In this document: one piece after another, positions 36,021-51,300 of the stretch
Numbering within the stretch: position 1 is the first letter of the stretch
How the letters are laid out: the number at the start of each line of letters is the position of its first letter
From: Lineus longissimus
Lineage: Eukaryota > Nemertea > Pilidiophora > Heteronemertea > Lineidae
Direction: 5' to 3'
Assembly: GCF_910592395.1 (NCBI RefSeq)
Contig: NC_088315.1
Coordinates: forward strand, 18,833,808 to 18,893,807
DNA: 60,000 bases
Program-made: the position numbers and the translations under genes
Notes under the pieces: generated by a model
Seen by the model: only the letters and a program-made list of their open reading frames with translations
Database searches by the model: none
Told to the model about the DNA's origin: nothing

Positions 36021-36539
36021 TTCATGATCCATAACAAAATATATAAATAACTTAAATGAGTCTATTTTCTTATTAAATAATAAATTTTTTACTTCATTAT
36101 TTACATCAAAAAGCGATTGCCTTTGCAGGCCATGACCATAAACTCACACTTTTTATGAGAGATGAATGTTTTAAACCTTTCAAGCCTTGTGCTAATGACA
36201 CAGCGTGATCACCGAGCATCGGTTTACGTTCAAAGAGTTAAAATCTGATATAAACCTTTCCCAATGAAACCGAACAACTGGGTCCAAGTTCGAGTGAGAA
36301 GGTTGTATTTCAGCTTGGCCATGGTTACCCCCCCCCCCCCCCCCCGAGTGTGTCATCTTCCTGGAGATAAAGACCAGTGAGTGTCTAACCTTAGATACGT
36401 TGCGCCTACACCTACTAAACTCGCTGGTCTCCATCCTATCACTAACGGCTACACTAGAAGTGGCTACGGATGACGGCACTAACTGCCAGTCATGAAATAA
36501 ACTGCTATCAGAACCTTGTAGACCTAACCCACCTCTAAT

Positions 36540-37300
36540 CTAGCTAAAATGACCAACATGTACCACTAATAAAGGAAAAAAACTGTAAATTCAAAAAGAT
36601 ATTGTGACAAAAATATTAAAAAACAACTGAAATTGATAGAAGATTTATATGCCTAAGGAAGATGACACTGTATTGAATGATAAATTTATCGATTGACTTT
36701 AGCAGCTAATTTAATTCAAATAGTACACAGACTATTTGAGAATGGGAAAGGGGTCCCAAGAGCATTCAGGCTTGAAAGGTTTAAATTACATTAGTTTCAA
36801 AGGTACAAAACACACTGGGCCACCGTGCAAGATTATGTGCGGTATTGCATTGTCAAATACATACAGGTGATCTACATACAGGTGATCTTCAAACATGTTG
36901 ATAAATCACAATTTTGAACAAACATTTTGCCTAACAAATTGTAGCGTTGCATTTCATTACATTAAATTTCCTGAAACAAGAGCATCATCCTGCTCTGTAT
37001 CAATGTGACGCGTTGGTGGAAGCGCGGAGAGTTCGTTCATTAAGTTTCTCCCTGACGGAAGTGATTTGACACTCGTCGGTAGTTTTCAGCGTATCGTGAT
37101 CAGGGCTTGTTGTACCTTTAAAATATTAGAATGAGAATGACACAATCAATTCATTATCATAACAGAATCCTCAGCAAGACTTGGCAGGAAATCTCCTCTG
37201 TACATTCTTGTTGATTCCTCCTTTCGATGTTCTTGAATGTATAGGTGGCGTAGCAAAAAGGCATCTTACTTCAATCACATAATCAAGCAATGGCATCGAA
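36540..37300. other. AT-rich, no recognisable feature
   Basis: Nothing coding or repetitive is evident before the satellite begins. Confidence 0.4.
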
Positions 37301-40300
37301 AATAACCAGACTGTGCATCATTCAGTGTCCAAGCTGATCCAAGGATCGAGACACCTACCTTGACCTACCTCAACTACAATCATTCATAGTCATCCCCAAG
37401 TCCATGAAAATCCAAGATACGCAACCTCTCCAAGCTTGTATTCCTGTAAACTTCTTGAACCTTAAAAATATGAGAATCTGAAATCATGCAATTATACCTA
37501 TACTGATTACTAGCAAGATATCTTAAATCTCGCTGATAAATCTGATATGTATCTGTTTATTCCTCCTATAAGATGTCTTAAATCTCATTGAAAAATCTCT
37601 GATCCTTAGCGAGTTATCTTAAAACTTGCTGATAAATACAGGATCTAGACACCTACCTTGACCTACCTCAACTACAATCATTCGTAGTCATCCCCAAGTC
37701 CATGAAAATCCAAGATCCGCAACCAGTCCTCTCCAAGCTTGTATTCCTGTAAACTTCTTGAACCTTAAAAATATGAGAATCTGAAATCCATGCAATTATA
37801 CCTATACCGATCACTAGCAAGATATCTTAAATCTCGCTGATAAATCTGATATGTATCTGTTTATTCCTCCTATAAGATGTCTTAAATCTCAATGAAAAAT
37901 CTCTGATCCTTAGCGAGTTATCTTAAAACTTGCTGATAAATACAGGATCTAGACACCTACCTTGACCTACCTCAACTACAATCACTCGTAGTCATCCCCA
38001 AGTCCATGAAAATCCAAGATCCGCAACCTGTCCTCTCCAAGCTTGTATTCCTGTAGACTTCTTGAACCTTAAAAATATGAGAATCTGAAATCATGCAATT
38101 AGACCGATCACTAGCAAGATATCTCAAATCTCGCTGATAAATCTGATATTTATCTGTTTATTCCTCCTATAAGATGTCTTAAATCTCATTGAAAAATCTC
38201 TGATCCTTAGCAGGTTATCTTAAAACTTGGTGAAAAATACAGGATCGAGACACCTACCTTGACCTACCTCAACTACAATCATTCATAGTCATCCCCAAGT
38301 CCATGAAAATCCAAGATCCGCAACCTGTCCTCTCCAAGCTTGTATTCTTGTAGACTTCTTGAACCTTATAAATATGAGAATCTGAAATCATGCAATTATA
38401 CCGATCACTAGCAAGATATCTTAAATCTCGCTGATAAATCTGATATATATCTGTGTATTCCTCCTATAAGATGTCTTAAATCTCATTGAAAAATCTCTGA
38501 TCCTTAGCGAGTTATCTTAAAACTTGCTGATAAATACAGGATCTAGACACCTACCTTGACCTACCTCAACTACAATCATTCGTAGTCATCCCCAAGTCCA
38601 TGAAAATCCAAGATCCGCAACCTGTCCTCTCCAAGCTTGTATTCCTGTAGACTTCTTGAACCTTAAAAATATGAGAATCTGAAATCATGCAATTATACCG
38701 ATCACTAGCAAGATATCTTAAATCTCGCTGATAAATCTGATATATATCTGTGTATTCCTCCTATAAGATGTCTTAAATCTCATTGAAAAATCTCTGATCC
38801 TTAGCGAGTTATCTTAAAACTTGCTGATAAATACAGGATCTAGACACCTACCTTGACCTACCTCAACTACAATCATTCGTAGTCATCCCCAAGTCCATGA
38901 AAATCCAAGATCCGCAACCAGTCCTCTCCAAGCTTGTATTCCTGTAAACTTCTTGAACCTTAAAAATATGAGAATCTGAAATCATGCAATTGTACCTATA
39001 CCGATCACTAGCAAGATATCTTAAATCTCGCTGATAAATCTGATATGTATCTGTTTATTCCTCCTATAAGATGTCTTAAATCTCATTGAAAAATCTCTGA
39101 TCCTTAGCGAGTTATCTTAAAACTTGCTGATAAATACAGGATCTAGACACCTACCTTGACCTACCTCAACTACAATCACTCGTAGTCATCCCCAAGTCCA
39201 TGAAAATCCAAGATCCGCACCCTGTCCTCTCTAAGCTTGTATTCCTGTAGACTTCTTGAACCTTAAAAATATGAGAATCTGAAATCATGCAATTAGACCG
39301 ATCACTAGCAAGATATCTTAAATCTCGCTGATAAATCTGATATTTATCTGTTTATTCCTCCTATAAGATGTCTTAAATCTCATTGAAAAATCTCTGATCC
39401 TTAGCAGGTTATCATAAAACTTGGTGAAAAATACAGGATCGGGACACCTACCTTGACCTACCTCAACTACAATCATTCGTAGTCATCCCCAAGTCCATGA
39501 AAATCCAAGATCCGCAACCTGTCCTCTCCAAGCTTGTATTCCTGTAGACTTCTTGAACCTTATAAATATGAGAATCTGAAATCATGCAATTATACCGATC
39601 ACTAGCAAGATATCTTAAATCTTGCTGATAAATCTGATATATATCTGTTTATTCCTCCTATTTTTTTCAGAGATTTTTCAGTGAGATTTAAGACATCTTA
39701 TAGTATAAGATGTCTTAAATCTTATAGTATAAGATGTCTTAAATCTCACTGAAAAATCTCTGATCCTTAGCGAGTTATCTTAAAACTTGCTGATAAATAC
39801 AGGATCTAGATACCTACCTTGACCTACCTCAACTACAATCATTCGTAGTCATCCCCAAGTCCATGAAAATCCAAGATCCGCAACCTGTCCTCTCCAAGCT
39901 TGTATTCCTGTAGACTTCTTGAACCTTAAAAATATGAGAATCTGAAATCATGCAATTATACCGATCACTAGCAAGATATCTTAAATCTCGCTGATAAATC
40001 TGATATATATCTGTGTATTCCTCCTATAAGATGTCTTAAATCTCATTGAAAAATCTCTGATCCTTAGCGAGTTATCTTAAAACTTGCTGATAAATACAGG
40101 ATCTAGACACCTACCTTGACCTACCTCAACTACAATCATTCGTAGTCATCCCCAAGTCCATGAAAATCCAAGATCCGCAACCAGTCCTCTCCAAGCTTGT
40201 ATTCCTGTAAACTTCTTGAACCTTATAAATATGAGAATCTGAAATCATGCAATTATACCGATCACTAGCAAGATATCTTAAATGTTGCTGATAAATCTGA

Positions 40301-43300
40301 TATATATCTGTTTATTCCTCCTATAAGATGTCTTAAATCTCACTGAAAAATCTCTGATCCTTAGCGAGTTATCTTAAAACTTGCTGATAAATACAGGATC
40401 TAGACACCTACCTTGACCTACCTCAACTACAATCACTCGTAGTCATCCCCAAGTCCATGAAAATCCAAGATCCGCACCCTGTCCTCTCTAAGCTTGTATT
40501 CCTGTAGACTTCTTGAACCTTAAAAATATGAGAATCTGAAATCATGCAATTAGACCGATCACTAGCAAGATATCTTAAATCTCGCTGATAAATCTGATAT
40601 TTATCTGTTTATTCCTCCTATAAGATGTCTTAAATCTCATTGAAAAATCTCTGATCCTTAGCAGGTTATCTGAAAACTTGGTGAAAAATACAGGATCGAG
40701 ACACCTACCTTGACCTACCTCAACTACAATCATTCGTAGTCATCCCCAAGTCCATGAAAATCCAAGATCCGCAACCTGTCCTCTCCAAGCTTGTATTCCT
40801 GTAGACTTCTTGAACCTTATAAATATGAGAATCTGAAATCATGCAATTATACCGATCACTAGCAAAATATCTTAAATCTTGCTGATAAATCTGATATATA
40901 TCTGTTTATTCCTCCTATAAGATGTCTTAAATCTCACTGAAAAATCTCTGATCCTCAGCGAGTTATCTTAAAACTTGCTGATAAATACAGGATCTAGACA
41001 CCTACCTTGACCTACCTCAACTACAATCATTCGTAGTCATCCCCAAGTCCATGAAAATCCAAGATCCGCAACCTGTCCTCTCCAAGCTTGTATTCCTGTA
41101 GACTTCTTGAACCTTAAAAATATGAGAATCTGAAATCATGCAATTAGACCGATCACTAGCAAGATATCTTAAATCTCGCTGATAAATCTGATATTTATCT
41201 GTTTATTCCTCCTATAAGATGTCTTAAATCTCATTGAAAAATCTCTGATCCTTAGCAGGTTATCTGAAAACTTGGTGAAAAATACAGGATCGAGACACCT
41301 ACCTTGACCTACCTCAACTACAATCATTCGTAGTCATCCCCAAGTCCATGAAAATCCAAGATCCGCAACTTGTCCTCTCCAAGCTTGTATTCCTGTAGAC
41401 TTCTTGAACCTTATAAATATGAGAATCTGAAATCATGCAATTATACCGATCACTAGCAAAATATCTTAAATCTTGCTGATAAATCTGATATATATCTGTT
41501 TATTCCTCCTATAAGATGTCTTAAATCTCACTGAAAAATCTCTGATCCTTAGCGAGTTATCTTAAAACTTGCTGATAAATACAGGATCTAGACACCTACC
41601 TTGACCTACCTCAACTACAATCACTCGTAGTCATCCCCAAGTCCATGAAAATCCAAGATCCGCACCCTGTCCTCTCTAAGCTTGTATTCCTGTAGACTTC
41701 TTGAACCTTAAAAATATGAGAATCTGAAATCATGCAATTAGACCGATCACTAGCAAGATATCTTAAATCTCGCTGATAAATCTGATATTTATCTGTTTAT
41801 TCCTCCTATAAGATGTCTTAAATCTCATTGAAAAATCTCTGATCCTTAGCAGGTTATCTGAAAACTTGGTGAAAAATACAGGATCGAGACACCTACCTTG
41901 ACCTACCTCAACTACAATCATTCGTAGTCATCCCCAAGTCCATGAAAATCCAAGATCCGCAACCTGTCCTCTCCAAGCTTGTATTCCTGTAGACTTCTTG
42001 AACCTTATAAATATGAGAATCTGAAATCATGCAATTATACCGATCACTAGCAAAATATCTTAAATCTTGCTGATAAATCTGATATATATCTGTTTATTCC
42101 TCCTATAAGATGTCTTAAATCTCACTGAAAAATCTCTGATCCTCAGCGAGTTATCTTAAAACTTGCTGATAAATACAGGATCTAGACACCTACCTTGACC
42201 TACCTCAACTACAATCATTCGTAGTCATCCCCAAGTCCATGAAAATCCAAGATCCGCAACCTGTCCTCTCCAAGCTTGTATTCCTGTAGACTTCTTGAAC
42301 CTTAAAAATATGAGAATCTGAAATCATGCAATTATACCGATCACTAGCAAGATATCTTAAATCTCGCTGATAAATCTGATATATATCTGTGTATTCCTCC
42401 TATAAGATGTCTTAAATCTCATTGAAAAATCTCTGATCCTTAGCGAGTTATCTTAAAACTTGCTGATAAATACAGGATCTAGACACCTACCTTGACCTAC
42501 CTCAACTACAATCATTCGTAGTCATCCCCAAGTCCATGAAAATCCAAGATCCGCAACCAGTCCTCTCCAAGCTTGTATTCCTGTAAACTTCTTGAACCTT
42601 AAAAATATGAGAATCTGAAATCATGCAATTATACCTATACCGATCACTAGCAAGATATCTTAAATCTCGCTGATAAATCTGATATGTATCTGTTTATTCC
42701 TCCTATAAGATGTCTTAAATCTCATTGAAAAATCTCTGATCCTCAGCGAGTTATCTTAAAACTTGCTGATAAATACAGGATCTAGACACCTACCTTGACC
42801 TACCTCAACTACAATCACTCGTAGTCATCCCCAAGTCCATGAAAATCCAAGATCCACAACCTGTCCTCTCCAAGCTTGTATTCCTGTAGACTTCTTGAAC
42901 CTTAAAAATATGAGAATCTGAAATCATGCAATTATACCGATCACTAGCAAGATATCTTAAATCTTGCTGATAAATCTGATATATATCTGTTTATTCCTCC
43001 TATAAGATGTCTTAAATCTCATTGAAAAATCTCTGATCCTTAGCAGGTTATCATAAAACTTGGTGAAAAATACAGGATCGGGACACCTACCTTGACCTAC
43101 CTCAACTACAATCATTCGTAGTCATCCCCAAGTCCATGAAAATCCAAGATCCGCAACCTGTCCTCTCCAAGCTTGTATTCCTGTAGACTTCTTGAACCTT
43201 ATAAATATGAGAATCTGAAATCATGCAATTATACCGATCACTAGCAAGATATCTTAAATCTTGCTGATAAATCTGATATATATCTGTTTATTCCTCCTAT

Positions 43301-44530
43301 TTTTTTCAGAGATTTTTCAGTGAGATTTAAGACATCTTATAGTATAAGATGTCTTAAATCTTATAGTATAAGATGTCTTAAATCTCACTGAAAAATCTCT
43401 GATCCTTAGCGAGTTATCTTAAAACTTGCTGATAAATACAGGATCTAGACACCTACCTTGACCTACCTCAACTACAATCATTCGTAGTCATCCCCAAGTC
43501 CATGAAAATCCAAGATCCGCAACCTGTCCTCTCCAAGCTTGTATTCCTGTAGACTTCTTGAACCTTAAAAATATGAGAATCTGAAATCATGCAATTATAC
43601 CGATCACTAGCAAGATATCTTAAATCTCGCTGATAAATCTGATATATATCTGTGTATTCCTCCTATAAGATGTCTTAAATCTCATTGAAAAATCTCTGAT
43701 CCTTAGCGAGTTATCTTAAAACTTGCTGATAAATACAGGATCTAGACACCTACCTTGACCTACCTCAACTACAATCATTCGTAGTCATCCCCAAGTCCAT
43801 GAAAATCCAAGATCCGCAACCAGTCCTCTCCAAGCTTGTATTCCTGTAAACTTCTTGAACCTTATAAATATGAGAATCTGAAATCATGCAATTATACCGA
43901 TCACTAGCAAGATATCTTAAATGTTGCTGATAAATCTGATATATATCTGTTTATTCCTCCTATAAGATGTCTTAAATCTCACTGAAAAATCTCTGATCCT
44001 TAGCGAGTTATCTTAAAACTTGCTGATATATACAGGATCTAGACACCTACCTTGACCTACCTCGACCTACCTCAACTACAATCATTCGTAGTCATCCCCA
44101 AGTCCATGAAAATCCAAGATCCGCAACCTGTCCTCTCCAAGCTTGTATTCCTGTAGACTTCTTGAACCTTAAAAATATGAGAATCTGAAATCATGCAATT
44201 ATACCGATCACTAGCAAGATATCTTAAATCTCGCTGATAAATCTGATATATATCTGTTTATTCCTCCTATAAGATGTCTTAAATCTCATTGAAAAATCTC
44301 TGATCCTTAGCGAGTTATCTTAAAACTTGCTGATAAATACATGATCTAGACACCTACCTTGACCTACCTCAACTACAATCATTCGTAGTCATCCCCAAGT
44401 CCATGAAAATCCAAGATCCGCAACCTGTCCTCTCCAAGCTTGTATTCCTGTAGACTTCTTGAACCTTAAAAATATGAGAATCTGAAATCATGTAATTATA
44501 CCGATCAGTAGCAAGGTATCTTAAAACTCG
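37300..44530. repeat. ~300-bp satellite array, about 24 monomers, with higher-order structure
   Basis: Each monomer carries CACCTACCTTGACCTACCTC, AAGTCCATGAAAATCCAAGA, CAAGCTTGTATTCCTGTAGA, AATATGAGAATCTGAAATCA and three internal related phrases ending in GATAAAT or GAAAAAT (AAGATATCTTAAATCTCGCTG, AAGATGTCTTAAATCTCATTG, GAGTTATCTTAAAACTTGCTG). Spacing is about 297-303 bp. Two monomers, at 39661 and 43300, contain the same inverted insertion, exactly 3639 bp apart (about 12 monomers). No long open frame exists. Confidence 0.95.
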
Positions 44531-44909
44531 CCGAAAAATCTTTGATTCATAGCAGCAAATATTTCATCATGTGATACAGTCGGGGTTACATCATAATGTG
44601 CCAGGTGGATGCAGGTAGGAACTTCATGCAAGGTAAAGGCTATTATAGTGCTTGGCAGGTCAGGAGAGTTAAGTTGGGAAGAGGGGCAGTGCAGTCCGTG
44701 CGGGCAGTTATGGTGGTGAGGGGGAATGATATAACCCTGACAGTACCAAACATGAAACAGTTGCAAAGTTAGAGAATAAAAAATATCTCTTTAAAAAGTA
44801 TCTTTTCTGATTTCAAAGAAAGCATTATGCATGTGTCTGTGATGCACAGTGGTTGACACTTTGTAATGTGTGAATCTGTCGGCACAAACCTGTGCTCTGG
44901 GTAAACTCC

Positions 44910-45335
44910 ATGCTCAAAGATCTCACGTTTGGCGTGGCTGTCTTCCTTGAGTGTGCAAGTGGGGCCATCAGCATTCATTGATTCAATAGGCTCTGAAAAT
45001 ATGCTCAAAGATGCAACGTGATTACTTAAACAGGGCTAGAGCATAGAGCATAAACTGGTCTGATCAGAGAGATTGCAGCTTAGTATCCAGTGCCAGACGC
45101 TGGTACCACAGTCTGCTCTATTAGAGGACGATTAAAAGCTTACTTCTCACCTTCTCTTGAAACCAACACAATTCTTTGCTCATTGAGAAACTCAAGGCTC
45201 AGAGATCTATCTCGGTTGTCTTGCCTTTGTGGACTAGGTTGGCCATCGGCATTCAATGATCCATGGCAATCAAAATATCTGAAATAATGCTGAGAGCTGC
45301 AACATGATTAACTGAACCAGGACTGAAGCATTTTT
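44910..45335. repeat. diverged tandem duplication of about 285 bp
   Basis: The segments near 44910-45050 and 45195-45335 share AGATCT, GGCTGTCTT or GGTTGTCTT, GGCCATCAGCATTCA or GGCCATCGGCATTCA, and GCAACGTGATTA or GCAACATGATTA in order. Confidence 0.55.
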
Positions 45336-45494
45336 TTCCTGAACAGAGAGACGGAGGAAACACAGTCGACTCACTATCTGCACTATTACTAGAGAACTAC
45401 TCTGGACTCTTGGGTCTTTGCGAGATTAGTTTTCTCTGCAACCCGAGACAGAATGATGAGCATCTCATGTTCAACTTGCTTTCGTTTTGCAATC

Positions 45495-45905
45495 AGTTTA
45501 TTAGTTACCACTGTATGCCTTAGAGGGGGCAGAATGGTACTGTTTAGACAAGAAGTCTCTCCAACAGCCACAAGTATCTCTTCAAAAACATCTCAGCAAC
45601 ATGTTCGACCCAGGTAATCTGTCAGCGTGGCTGACGAGTAGGTTGGGAATTGTGTGTGATCAGTTCTCTCAAAGACGCCCGAGACAAGGATTAAAATCTT
45701 TTGTTTATAAGTTACCATTGTTATGCCTTAGAGGGGGCAGAATGGTACTGCTTAGACAAGAAGTCACTCCAACAGCCACAAGTATCTCTTCAAAAACATC
45801 TCAGCAACACGTTCGACCCAGGTAATCTGTCAGCTGGCTGACGAGTAGGTTGGGAATTGTGTGTGATCAGTTCTCTCAAAGACACCCAAGACAAGGATCA
45901 AAATC
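45495..45905. repeat. two-copy tandem duplication, period 208 bp
   Basis: GCCTTAGAGGGGGCAGAATG occurs at 45517 and 45725 and is followed by the same AACAGCCACAAGTATCTCTT, TGTTCGACCCAGGTAATCTG-type text with few changes. Confidence 0.9.
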
Positions 45906-45909
45906 TTGT

Positions 45910-48090
45910 GTTTAATGGCGAACAAATGCTTGCCCTTTCCAAAGACACCCTTTCAGGAATCTTGCTCCCACGGGGGTGACTGGCTCTTCCACCCTTCCCC
46001 CGCTCTCCCCCTGCGAACGTATCATTAGATAAAGCCAGGTCCTTGGGATCACGGTGGAGTGTCAATAAAAATTGCAAGCAGATGCCAGGGAGACCACTAT
46101 CTGACATCCATAACAGCCTACTTCCCTCTTCAGCTAGTTACAGTTGGTGTGACACAACAGGCGGGATAGTGGTTGCCAAAAGTTTTTGATTGATTGATTT
46201 ATAACATCATTTGAAATTGTATTTTACGTGGTATCAAGAGAACACTGGTAAGTCAACATCAAGTTCTTAATCAAGTTCTTGATTTCAGTGTTACCTGACC
46301 ACAAAAGCTTCACAGGGTCGTTCAAACAACTTGTTCAGACAAGAAGTCCAGTGACCAGTTTTGGCTGGTTTCTTCAGTGTGATCACTGCCGGCCAAGGCG
46401 CGGTCAAAAGTGTTGCACTAAACATGTAGGATGAATCAGTACATCAAGTACCTGAACTGTTCGAAACTGAGAGTCAAAGAAAAAGATCGCCAAGAAACTA
46501 CATCAACATTTCGGGCATGCATCAGCAGAAAAGTTTAAGAAACTGATGTCTGATTCTTGGCTCAAAGATATACTGATGATGTGACATCACATCATGTGGG
46601 TCTTTGAAAGATTAGTTTTCTCTGCATCTGTTCTGATCATTTGGAAAGTGGAAAGAAGTTGTACTCGCCCAACTTGGAGTAGCTCACATCCAAGTTGACC
46701 TGCCTCGAGTCTTGGCCTGCGGAAAAATCTAGAACAACCTCATTCAAAGAGAAAAATGGGAACAGAAATATTCAACTGTTGAAAGGTTCAAGAATCTCCT
46801 GCTGAATAAGCTGAACAAGTCAACTTCAAATTAAGTCCTTCAAATTTCGATTCCTCAAATTAAGATAAATTTGATCAAGTTGTTTAGGAAAAATGAGACA
46901 CAAATTTCCACACTTACTTCAGTCCAAAGACAAACCAGCACTGATTCAAAATGCACAGGGCAGTTGGAACTGGTTCTGCTAATTAAGTCATGTGACCCAA
47001 ACCTCCTTTTCATTCATCCAGTCTAATCCCTTGTCCATTGTCCCGAATTGAAGCTACTGCTTCAAACTGGTTCTCACAATACCTTTCTTCAACAGCTTTG
47101 ATTAAGTATTATGGATGATTGGATTAGTTTGGTTAAAGGGGGAATGTCAAGATAATGATGAGTCAGTACTTTTATTATTGGGTATTCCACTTGCATACAT
47201 AATTTGGGAATATGAATTTATCAAATCTTTATAGAACCCCAAGGTTATTACAAAAAAGACACACACTCAGCTAAATAAAATGTGATATCATCTTATTATG
47301 GATGAGAGAAAGTGATGATGAGTGGAAGCTGGCAAGACTTCTGGTTAAAACTGAAGCGCCCCCTATACAGTAACACTTTACCTAATCAGCGCATTTGTGT
47401 TCAGATATCTATTCTATTCTGATCTGTGACATGTTGTTCCAGCAGACGAAAAATCTAGACTGATTCGAAAATTTTTGTGATGGTTCCTTAAAATAGTTTA
47501 ATACATTGTGGACAATTTTGTTACGGAATGATTTTGGGGAAAATTCATGGAAGAGGTTGCCCAACAGGGGAGATGACGTTTTTTTTGGTAATAACTACAT
47601 GTACATTCATGTTCTTTTAAATTTTAAAATACTCGAGTCGTATTCTTATTAGGGCGGATCCAGGATCTTGGGAAAGGGGGGGGGGCGCACCTGGCATCCT
47701 ACCTGGCATTTCACATTAAGATTCTCGCCAATTTCCCTAAAAAGCTTGTGTTTGGTCTTAAATCTAATAATTTGTCTGTTAAGACCTAATTGGCCAGGCA
47801 CATTGTTAATTGGGTCCAGCTCTATAATGATGAATGTTAATTGATTAATTGCAATTTAACTTGAACATTGGTACATTTATCGGTTGACCCTTTTGCAGAG
47901 GGAATTGTCCTAGAATCTTTACAATCATCATGATCTTGATAGCCGTGTTCACTCTTGAAAACCATAACGGTATACTGGAAATTTGATATACCTATTTCTA
48001 AGGCCTATGCAATGCCTACGCAACAAATAAAGTTAAAGTTAAGAATAGAAAAAGAGAGAATTCAAATGATATTTTTAAAAAAATTGTGTA
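45910..48090. other. no recognisable gene
   Basis: Unique-looking, moderately AT-rich sequence with a G run near 47677. No conserved exon was recognised. Confidence 0.4.
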
Positions 48091-48147
48091 CTTTTTAGCT
48101 CACCTCTTAGCAGAGGTGAGCTTATCCCATACCGTGGCGTCCGTCGT

Positions 48148-48237
<90 letters not shown>

Positions 48238-48374
48238 GCGTCGTCGTCGTCCGTCGTCCGTTAGCAGGGCACGTTTCGTAACTGTTAGAGCTATTGAGTT
48301 GAAACTTGGTACACATGTACCCTTATGTAATGACACCTGGGAGACCAAGTTTCGGTCCGATTCGTTTCATGGTT

Positions 48375-51300
48375 TGGCCACCAGGGGGCCAAACGTTAAA
48401 AGTGAAAATATGCAATATCTCCCTCAATAGTAGTCGGGAAATTTTGAAAAAAATATGGTAGGTACTTCTAGCAAAGGTGCATCATATATCCTCCGGGTTT
48501 TTGATTTGACCTCCTTTTCAAGGTCACAGAGGTCAAATGGTGTAAATTGGCCGTTAGGATGTAACGATGGCACGTTTCTAAACTGCAATGACTATTGATA
48601 CCAAATTTGGTACACATTTACCCCTTAGTCAGCTGATCTCAGGGACCGAAGTTTGGTCCAATATGATTCACCACTTGACCACCAGGGGGCAAAATCCAAA
48701 AACCTTAAAAATGTGATAATTCCTTAACTTCTTGCCCGATTGCCACCAATTTGATATCATGGGTACATCTAACCACCATACAGTATATGTCACACAGGTT
48801 TTTAATTTGACCTTCTTGTCAAGGTCACAGAGGTCAAATGGCGTAAATTCGCCGTCAGGCCGTAACGTTTCTTAACTGCAATGACTATTGATCACAAATT
48901 AAGTACACATGTACCCCTTGGTCAGGTGATCTCAGGTACCGAAGTTTGGTGCGATCTGATTTGCCGTTTGGCCTCCAGGGAGGGGGCCAAATCCTAAATT
49001 CTTCAAAATGCCATTATTCCTAGTAATGACTTGCCCGATTGGCACCAATTTTATATCATAGGTACATCTAATTCTAACAACCATTCAATGTGTCACCCGG
49101 GTCTTCTTTGATTTGACCTACTTTTCAAGGTCACAGAGGTCGAATGTACTGTAAATTGGCCATTTTGGGAAAATTGTAATTGCTTGGACCTACATCAAAC
49201 CTAACACTACATGACACAAGACCATGCTCTTTATCCATCTTTCCTCCACATGAGGTGAGCACAATGGCCCTGGCCATTTCATTTTACCTTTTTATGCTAT
49301 TTTGTGTACCTATTTTTCCAGTAATTTTTTTTCCGGTACCTTTATTTCCGGTACTTTTATTTCCTGTACCTTTATTTCCTGTACCTTTTTGGCTCACCGT
49401 AGGGGAGTCTTTACAATACCGCAGTGTCCGTCGTCCGTCGTCGTCTGTCGTCGTCGTCGTCCGTCGTCGTCGTCGTATCCTGTTTCAAAAACAGTGGCAC
49501 GTTTCTTAACCGCTAAGCCTATGAACTTGTAACTTTGTACACAGGACTCCCTTGGTCAGATGACCTGTGACACTAAATTTCGGTCCGATCTGATTCTTAA
49601 TTTGGCCATCAGGGGGCCGAATGTAGATATCTAAAAAGTGTGATATCTCGCTTATTAATGACTTGTTTGGAATAAAATTTTTGTGGTAGGTACTCATAGC
49701 AAGGATACATCATATATCATACGGGTTTTTAATTTGACCTACTTTTCAAGGTCACAGAGGTCAAATGGCGTAAATTGGCTGTTTCAGTGTAACTATGGCA
49801 CGTTTTTCAACCTCCACAGCTATGAACTTGAAACTTAATACATATAACCCCCTATACCAGATAACCTCTGGTGCTGAATTTCAGTCTGATCTGATTCTCA
49901 ACTTGGCCACCAGGGGGCCGAATGTGGATACCTAAAAAGTGTGATAATTCGCTTATCAATAACTTGTTTTCAATAAAACTTTCGTGGTGGGTACTCATAG
50001 CAAGGATACATCATATATCGTACAATTTTTTAATTTGACCTACTTTTCAAGGTTGCAGAGGTCAAATGGCATAAATTGGCTGTTTCAGCGTAACTATGGC
50101 ACGTTTCTCAACCGCCACAGCTATGAACTTGAAACTTGGTACATATAACCCCCTATATCAGATAACCTCCTGTGCTGAATATCGGTCCGATCTGATTCTC
50201 AATTTGGCCACCAGGGGGTCGAATGTGGATATCTAAAAAGTGTGATATCTCGCTTATTGATGACTTGTTTTCGATAAAACTTTTGTGGTAGGTACTCATA
50301 GCAAGGATACATCATATATCATATGGGTTTATAATTTGACCTACTTGTCGAGGTCACAGAGGTCACAACGCAGACACAGATATGGCCGAAATTGCATGTT
50401 TTGTGTTTTTCATGTTGTGGCAATCCAAAGGTCGTGAGTTCAAACCCCGGTCAGGGACGGCCAAAAATATTTTTTTATTTTATTATTTTTTATCTTTTCC
50501 CTTTTGTCTTTTCTGACTTGTATCTTACATTTTCTTGATTCTTATGTAATACCGCAGTGTCCGTCGTCCGTCGTCGTCGTCCGTCGTCGTATCCTATTTA
50601 AAAAACAGTGGCACGTTTCTTAACCGCTAGGGCTATGAACTTAAAACTTTGTACACAGCACCCCCTAGGTCAGGTGACCTCTGACACTGAATTTCGGTCC
50701 GATCTGATTCTCAACTTGGCCACCAGGGGGCCAAATGTCGATATCTAAAAAGTGTGATATCCCGCTTATTAGTGACTTGTTTTCGATGAAACTTGTGTTG
50801 TAGGTACTCATAGCAAATATACATCTTATATCATACGGGTTTTTAATTTGACCTACTTTTCAAGTTCACAGAGGTCATATGGCGTAAATTGGCCGTTAGA
50901 GTGTAAACTATGGCACGTTTCTTAACCACTAAAGCTATGAACTTGAAACTTGGTACATATAACCCCCTTTATCACATAGCCTCTGGTGCTGAATTTCAGT
51001 TTGATCTGATTCTCAACTTTGCCACCAGGGGGCCAAAAGTGGATATCTAAAGTGTGATATCTCGCTTATAAGTGACTTGTTTTCGATAAAATTTTTATGG
51101 TAGGTACTCTTAGGAAGAATACATCACATGTCTTACGGGTTTTCAATTTGACCTACTTTTCAAGGTCACAGAGGTCATATGGCGTAAATTGGCCGTTGGA
51201 GTGTAAACTATGGCACGTTTCTTAACCAGTAAAGCTATGAACTTGAAACTTGGTGCATATAACCCCCTACATCAGATAACCTTTGATGCCGAATTTTGGC

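Noticed and set aside
36192-36479. extra 5' exon of ric8 (METSEFSRCRRNVSK, then a weak GTTAGA donor)
   Set aside because: The ric8 start at 35436 already gives a full-length N-terminus and the donor is poor.
48134-48262. (CGT)n run as a CpG island promoter
   Set aside because: It is the head of a repeat module, repeated twice more downstream with no gene start beside it.
48086-48430. poly-arginine frames
   Set aside because: They are the (CGT)n run of a repeat head and are open on both strands.
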